Source of the DNA: Ailanthus altissimus
Taxonomy: Eukaryota; Streptophyta; Magnoliopsida; Sapindales; Simaroubaceae
NCBI GenBank assembly: GCA_946807835.1
Contig: CAMPEX010000001.1
Location: 2,371,001 to 2,435,000 of the forward strand
Length of the DNA stretch: 64,000 bases
Direction: 5' to 3'
The notes under the pieces are model-generated. The model did not search any database and was not told the origin of the DNA. It worked only from the letters and a program-made list of their open reading frames with translations. Positions 59,176-64,000 of this stretch are shown here, in pieces. Numbering within the stretch: position 1 is the first letter of the stretch; each line of letters opens with the position of its first letter. The position numbers and the translations under genes are program-made.

Positions 59176-60179
59176 TAAACATGTAAAAAATTTATAAAAA
59201 AATTTTTTATAAATTTTTTTTAGAGCTATAAATATGAGAAATTCTTGTTAAGCTCGATTTGATTCATGTGGTTTATTTGTTTATGAATTTATCATATTTT
59301 TAGGTTGCATTTTGTAAAGAAAATTGGTATTTTTATATTATATCTGTTTCTCTAATTCTTTGTTGCCTAAAAAAGGTAAAAATATCAGAATAATAAAATA
59401 CAATAAATGTAAATTTAAAAGCTAAATTTTATAAATTAGAGGTTAACAAAAGTGAAATGTTAAAAAAATTAAAACAAAAAAAAGGTTTACAAATAAGGTA
59501 AATATGCCATTTTATAATAATAAGGTAAATATGTCATTCTTTCAAAAATAAAGAAGGTAAATATGTCATTTCATAATAATATTACTAATTTTAATTAAAT
59601 TTAATTGATCTTAAAAATAAAAAATAAAAACTAAATTTGATTGAAAATAATTCTGAAAGATCAAGTGGCGTTATCATCAGGCCCAACTTAAAGGACAGCC
59701 GAAAAAATCTACCAAATACATTTTAGTCGGCCTAATCTAATATTTAGAAAATCTGTTTACTTTTCAACGCGTAGCGTGATATTCAAGTTTTTTTGTCAAT
59801 ATCATTAAAATAATGAATAGATCCCATCACATTCATACAAACATTATATTCAAATTACAAAAATATGCAAATTAATAAAATTTACATAATTCAAAAATAC
59901 CCAATGAGAAAACATCCCAAAATTTGCTTCACGTTGCCAAAATTTCATTTTGACGATAGTAATTACACTTCGTAATATTAATTAATATCTTATCGGACAA
60001 AATTTGCTATTCTGTAATTCACCATCCCGCAAAAGGGGCAAAATCATCAATGCCACGTTCCAAATACATGGCCTGCTTGGTAAAGGAACGGTCAGAACCA
60101 AAAATTTAATTTACCAGGAAGTCCCAAATTATTTGTCGAGTGACAAGCAGTCCTCACAACAAAAAGACGTGTGGAAATT
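59176..60179. other. Intergenic, AT-rich, 3' of the CRF gene
   Basis: No gene. It contains a perfect 17-bp-arm palindrome of A/T (59185-59219) and three short direct repeats of AAGGTAAATATG(C/T)CATT starting at 59495, 59522 and 59554. The part near 60180 is the probable 3' untranslated region of the CRF gene. No canonical AATAAA was evident on the minus strand near the stop. Confidence 0.6.
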
Positions 60180-60923
60180 CTATTCTTCCACTATAAATTC
60201 GTCAACGTCAAACTCACTAAAATCTTCTTTTCCGAAGGATTTTCCGGGCATACTTAACGCCAAATCAAACCCGAATCCAAAAGCGTCAACGTCACCGTAA
60301 CCCAAACAGGTATCATCAAACATAGTGAACTCTTCGTGACGGAGAACTGACGTAGGTGATGCCGCTGAACTAATAGTCGACGAGTCAAATAATTCAAAAC
60401 TAGACAGTTGACCGTCAAACCCGGATTCTATTAAAACAGGGTTTGGAAAGTTTGTTACAGCGTCAGCACCCCTTAGTTTCACAGCAGCTTTATCGTAAAC
60501 AGTAGCAGCTTCTTCAGGAGTATCAAAAGTGCCAAGCCAGACCCGTTTTCTCCTCGTGGGGTCCCGAATCTCAGCTGCCCATCTTCCCCAAGGTCTCTGG
60601 CGAACTCCCCTGAACTTTTTCCGGCGGGTGACGTCGGTTTCCAGCGGTGCAGAACTCTTCGTTCCCTTGGGTTCTTGTTTTTTTGAATCGGCAGTAACAG
60701 GTCGGGCCGGCGTTGACAATTGATTTAGATTGATTTCTCTGACGTGTCTCTTAACTCTTCGAAGATACTTGTCTCGTCGTGGTCGATGGTCTTGCTCATC
60801 GTCGCTGGAAGAATCAGTGGCGTCGCCGTCGGTGATGATGATTCTAACGAGTTTCTGAGGAGGATGACGTGGATGGTTTATGGACTTATCTGTAGTAACT
60901 ACATGTTCAGTAAACTTGATCAT
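60180..60923 (-). CDS. Cytokinin response factor-type AP2/ERF transcription factor
   Basis: Intact 247-residue, single-exon protein, a nuclear DNA-binding regulator of ERF group VI. Residues 24-66 form the CRF domain ([20 protein letters not shown], then [16 protein letters not shown]), which in this family mediates interaction with other CRFs and with phosphotransfer proteins of cytokinin signalling. Residues 103-160 are one AP2/ERF domain ([38 protein letters not shown]) with the Ala and Asp typical of ERFs, predicted to bind GCC-box-like sites. SPTSVL (189-194) is the group's putative MAP-kinase site. The C-terminus is acidic and phenylalanine-rich, as in activators. The ATG at 60923 is the first in frame: upstream in frame there is only a TTG, preceded by a stop. 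Its context is good (A at -3). It looks functional, and is the only such gene here. Which CRF paralogue it is cannot be told. Confidence 0.95.
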   Translation of the reverse strand: MIKFTEHVVTTDKSINHPRHPPQKLVRIIITDGDATDSSSDDEQDHRPRRDKYLRRVKRHVREINLNQLSTPARPVTADSKKQEPKGTKSSAPLETDVTRRKKFRGVRQRPWGRWAAEIRDPTRRKRVWLGTFDTPEEAATVYDKAAVKLRGADAVTNFPNPVLIESGFDGQLSSFELFDSSTISSAASPTSVLRHEEFTMFDDTCLGYGDVDAFGFGFDLALSMPGKSFGKEDFSEFDVDEFIVEE

Positions 60924-61023
60924 GGTGATGGTGGGTTGTTGAACAAAACAGAACAGATACAAGGGCTTTTAGATGAGTTTGGTCTGATGATGAGTCAGTC
61001 AATACATGAGAGTGAAGATGCAT
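60907..61023 (-). CDS. Upstream ORF overlapping the CRF start codon
   Basis: A 38-codon ORF starting at the ATG at 61023, reading [20 protein letters not shown] and ending [10 protein letters not shown]. Its TGA (60907-60909) lies inside the CRF coding sequence, so it overlaps the main ATG by 17 nt in another frame. Its start context is weak (T at -3), which would permit leaky scanning. A second minimal uORF (ATG-TAT-TGA) lies at 60999-61007. From the likely transcription start to 61023 I find no other ATG. Ribosomes translating this ORF would pass the CRF start, so it should lower CRF translation. Whether the peptide itself matters is unknown. Confidence 0.55.
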   Translation of the reverse strand: MHLHSHVLTDSSSDQTHLKALVSVLFCSTTHHHHDQVY

Positions 61024-61418
61024 GTAATCGGATTGTGATATTGTTTTTATAAGTGAAAAAAAAAATGAGTTGACAGAGAGTACCACTGGGGATGATTTTA
61101 GTGAGTTGTGATAGCTCAAGAATTGGATAGAAATAGGATTGCAATTTATAGAAAAAGAGAATCTGGGGAAGTGGAGAGTGAAGACAGAGAAGAAAAAAGA
61201 ACCGCAAGAGGCAGCTTCTTGTTGTTTTCTTTTCAAATAAAATAATAATAAGAATTTTCTGTACTTTCACTGTGATGAGCGAGTGGCTGGGTTGTTGCCT
61301 GAAAAAGAGAGTGTTAGGCTTTTGGCGGGAATGACAGAGAGTGTGCGTGTGTCGTGGGAAGGAAAGAAAAAAGAAAAGAAAGAAAATGGAGTGAAAGAGG
61401 GAGGAAATGAAGTGCATG
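60924..61418 (-). promoter_or_regulatory. Pyrimidine-rich 5' leader of the CRF gene
   Basis: On the minus strand about 61330-61410 is a dense C/T tract ('ttcatttcctccctctttcac', 'ttttctttcttttc'), the 'Y patch' composition common around plant transcription starts. The leader is long (about 470 nt if transcription starts near 61390). Several open but non-ATG or pre-start frames across it are low-complexity Ser/Phe-rich translations and are not called as genes. Confidence 0.5.
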
Positions 61419-61426
61419 TATAAATA
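61419..61426 (-). promoter_or_regulatory. Candidate TATA box of the CRF gene
   Basis: TATTTATA on the minus strand, about 30 bp upstream of the start of the C/T-rich tract. The opposite strand reads TATAAATA. It is the only TATA-like element close to the leader. The start site itself is inferred. Confidence 0.4.
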
Positions 61427-62586
61427 AAAGTAGAAGATGGAAGGGAAGGATCAAGCAGAAATCTCAATGTGAAAAAATATCAGCAGTATCCCTAATGTTT
61501 TACTAAATATTGTTAATATTCAAAACGCTGTTTCACAAACACACCATTAAGATTTTATGAAAACATCAGTAACATCCATAAGCACTAGATTCTGTTAAAG
61601 AAAACTATCAACATAAGGATAATAGAAAAATTGCATTGAGGGTATATTAGTAACTTTCCTATAAGCTTATAATTTTATCATTATTTAAACTTTAAGGAAG
61701 GAGACCAATAATGCATTTCTGAAACTAGCATCAGTGATCAAATGATATTTTTATGAAAATTAGGTACATAACTTATATTTACCCAATCTCATGTGCAGGA
61801 TTAAATTTCTCGTAGGAGTGGGGGTGGGTCATTATCGACAAAGCCGAGACGGGAACAATGAATCCAGCTCCCTCAATTGACGTGTCAAATGGTGTAACAG
61901 TTGTTTTGTTTAATAATAAAATATTCTACAGTTTACACGAATCTCATTTTTATGTGGGGCAGGCCAAGTTGAAAGTCAATCCTCTTTTCCAAGCCTTCCA
62001 CTCTCCCACATCCACTCACACACTTGTCTTTAGTGCATATATTTGGTAGATTTGGTATTAAGAAACTAATAATTTACTTTATATATATTATATATAATAT
62101 AGAAAATAACATTTAGATATCTAATATTTTAAAAGAGATATATAAATTTTAATAATTTTAAAAATGTTATTGATATTTTTATTAATTAATAATTTTTATT
62201 TATTTTAATAATAAAAATATTTGTATATCTTTATTTTAAAACTATAATAATATAAATATTTTTTTATTAAAATAAATAAAATTGTTACTTAATAAAAATA
62301 ATTATTAAAATTTTAAATTTATTAAAATTATTAAAATTTACATATTATTTTCTCGAAATATTAAAGTTCAAATATCTTTTTCTCCATCTAATACACTTAA
62401 CTTTTTGGTTCGTATATGTATCTTCATTATAAATAGTATTGTGCTAAAAAGAGAGAGTGTAAAGGTTTATATGAATATCACACGTCTCACAAGTATATAA
62501 AATGTTGGAGCGTAAGCACACACAAAGTACATACTTTACTTAATCTCTAAATCATATTCTAATAATTTTTAATTAATATTCTTACA
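61427..62586. other. CRF upstream region and AT-rich spacer with probable copia LTR
   Basis: 61427-62050 is presumably CRF promoter; I see no gene. 62060-62350 is extremely AT-rich with short inverted and direct repeats. The part next to 62586 (minus-strand TGTAAGAATATTAATT...) follows a purine-rich run and is probably the 3' LTR of the element at 62587-64000, with an unresolved left boundary. Confidence 0.45.
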
Positions 62587-62998
62587 AAATTCCCTTCTTG
62601 ATTTAAAGTCATCCACAAAATAACTCGATTTCTCATTTTCGCATCTTCGGTCACATTCACAAAGTAGTGACTCTGATTAAGTCCTTGCATAGGACGAACT
62701 TAACCGAGGACAGTGGCTTAATCAACATATCAGCAGGGTTTTTAGATGACGCTATCTTTATTAGACTAACTTTACCACGTTGGACAATCTCTCGAATGTA
62801 ATGGAGCCTCACATCAATGTGTTTCGACCTCTCGTGGAACACTTGATGCTTGCTTAGGTGTATGGCACTTTGGCTATCACAAAATACACCGGTGTTTACA
62901 TCTTCACTAGCCAATATCTTCGCACATATGCCTTTTAACCATACAGCCTCCTTGATAGCTTCACCAATAGCTATGTACTCCGCCTCTGTGGTAGAGAG

Positions 62999-63430
62999 TG
63001 CAACCACATATTGTAGAACTGATCTCCAACACACACTACACCCAAACACTGTGAATACGTAGCCCATCAACGATCTTCTCTTGTTTAGATCATCTGCATA
63101 ATCTGAGTCTACGTACCCGTTTACCATTTCATTGTTGTCCTCATCCCTCTTATATATCAATTTGTGATTTAACATCCCCTTGAGATATCTAATAATCCAC
63201 TTTACTATACTTTACTGCAACCACATGTTGTAGAACTAATCTCCAACACACACTATACCCAAACACTGTGAATACGTAGCCCGTTAACGATTTTCACTTG
63301 TTTAGATCACCTGCATAATCTGAGTCTACGTCTCTTCTTACCATTTCATTGTTATCCTCATCCCTCTTATATATCAACCTGTGATTTAACGTCCCCTTGA
63401 AATATCTAATAATCCACTTTACTGTAAGCC
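62999..63430 (-). repeat. 217-bp tandem duplication in copia RNase H
   Basis: 'tgcaaccacat(a/g)ttgtagaact...' begins at 62999 and again at 63216. The copies look about 90% alike and share 'ctccaacacacacta(c/t)acccaaacactgtgaatacgtagcc'. On the minus strand both encode LIYKRDEDNNEMV and DSDYA(D/G)DLNK. Confidence 0.9.
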
Positions 63431-63431
63431 A

Positions 63432-64000
63432 GTGATCTTTATTTAGATCTGCCATGTATCTACTCACCACACTCACAGTCTGTGCTATGTCTGGTCTTGT
63501 GCAACCATTGCATACATGATGCTCCCCACAGCACTTGCATACGGTACTTTACTCATCTACAATTTCTCTTCTTCAGATGTCGGCGACTATGCTGCTGAAA
63601 GTCTGAAATGCATAGCCAAAGGAGTAGAGATAGCCTTTGCATTAGACATGTCAAATTTCTCTAAAATTTTGACTATATATTGCTGTTAGGATAAGAAGAT
63701 AACATCTATTCTTTCCCTTACAATATCCATACCCAAAATTCTCTTCGCTACTCCCAAATCCTTCATTTCAAACTCGCCACTCAACTGCTTCTTAAACTTC
63801 TGTATTTCTTCTATATTTTTTCATGTGATTAACATATCATCGACGTATAGAAGCAAATACATCATCCCATAACTTATGTTCTTGAAGTACACGCATCCGT
63901 TATACTTGCTCCTACTAAAGCCACAAGCCATTATAAAATCATCAAAGTGATCTTTACTTAGATCTGCCATGTATCTACTCACCACACTCACAGCTTGTGC
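63432..64000 (-). repeat. Second tandem repeat with a period of 515 bp, open at the window end
   Basis: 'gtgatcttta(t/c)ttagatctgcc...ctcaccacactcacag' occurs at 63432-63479 and again at 63947-63994, where the window ends. The second copy starts a repeat of RT/RNase H linker sequence and probably continues. Confidence 0.75.

Larger units (their letters stand above)
62587..64000 (-). pseudogene. Ty1/copia pol 3' end (RT and RNase H), continuing past the window
   Basis: Minus-strand open end 62657-63175 (172 residues) is the RNase H domain: DSDYADDLNKRRSLMGYVFT, ALSTTEAEYIAIGEAIKEAV, CDSQSAIHLSKHQVFHERSK, HIDVRLHYIREIV and the terminal NPADMLIKPL. Upstream at 63490-63940 RT sequence is readable, including an intact LLLYVDDMLI active site near 63830-63855 and SGEFEMKDLGVAKRILGMDI. 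Between them a 217-bp tandem duplication breaks the frame. It is a different copia family from 34330-48359. The RNase H piece is well preserved, so this is a younger insertion than most others here. Confidence 0.85.

Noticed and set aside
60924..60962. N-terminal extension of the CRF protein by 13 residues
   Set aside because: The upstream codon at 60962 is TTG, not ATG, and a stop lies shortly before it. The ATG at 60923 has good context and starts the family-typical N-terminus.
60744..61052. Plus-strand frame of 102 residues opposite the CRF gene
   Set aside because: It is antisense to the CRF coding region and leader, with no domain. It is a shadow of the real gene.
60995..61417. 140-residue minus-strand frame upstream of the CRF gene
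   Set aside because: Its ATG lies next to the TATA-like box, upstream of the likely transcription start. The peptide is a low-complexity Ser/Phe/Leu translation of a C/T-rich leader.

Overview
The window is nuclear DNA of a flowering plant, most likely a eudicot. The evidence is a plant-specific AP2/ERF gene of the cytokinin response factor (CRF) type, AT-rich sequence, and layers of decayed Ty3/gypsy and Ty1/copia LTR retrotransposons. Plant retroelement landmarks are readable: primer-binding sites (PBS) matching tRNA-Asp or initiator tRNA-Met, polypurine tracts (PPT), and 5-bp target-site duplications (TSD). I saw no tRNA, rRNA, CRISPR array or prokaryotic-style operon. The only gene that looks alive is the CRF gene at 60180-60923 on the minus strand.

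Layout. 1-9126: an LTR remnant, then an Athila/Tat-like gypsy copy ('family Y') split by a 2778-bp TG...CA LTR unit (2710-5487, TSD TTGCT). 9127-14690: a minus-strand family-Y derivative without gag-pol, carrying a solo LTR (11481-12921, TSD ATATG). 14691-24696: more family-Y LTR, gag and retropepsin pieces, with two further copies of the 2.77-kb LTR in opposite orientation (19368-22138 and 23723-24414). 24697-33181: a nearly full-length chromovirus-like gypsy element with a solo LTR nested in its reverse transcriptase region (29073-30452, TSD ATAGC). 33182-49390: a stack of copia insertions. A full-length minus-strand copia element (34330-48359, TSD ATAAG/AAAAG) sits inside a plus-strand copia LTR. 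Its pol is interrupted by a 2.77-kb-type LTR (37303-42218, TSD TAAAA), and that LTR is split by a copia solo LTR (37437-39573, TSD GTTAC).

49391-58711: another family-Y 3' end, then copia LTRs in alternating orientation, including an inverted repeat with about 1.62-kb arms and a 34-bp spacer (52454-55732). 58712-59175 is a SINE-like dispersed repeat. 59176-62586 holds the CRF gene with its pyrimidine-rich leader and flanks. From 62587 to the window end is a minus-strand copia pol 3' end with local tandem duplications.

The retroelement genes are dead: stops and frameshifts are frequent, and many changes at landmark sites are C-to-T or G-to-A transitions, as expected for old methylated DNA. 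The CRF protein is an intact ERF-type transcription factor. Its leader appears free of ATG for almost 400 nt, until a 38-codon upstream ORF whose end overlaps the main start codon. That arrangement is the most interesting host feature here. I found no convincing new multi-gene system. The best leads are the CRF upstream ORF, the long inverted LTR repeat, an exact 52-bp-period GC-rich array in one LTR, and a four-fold 20-nt repeat in a copia leader.
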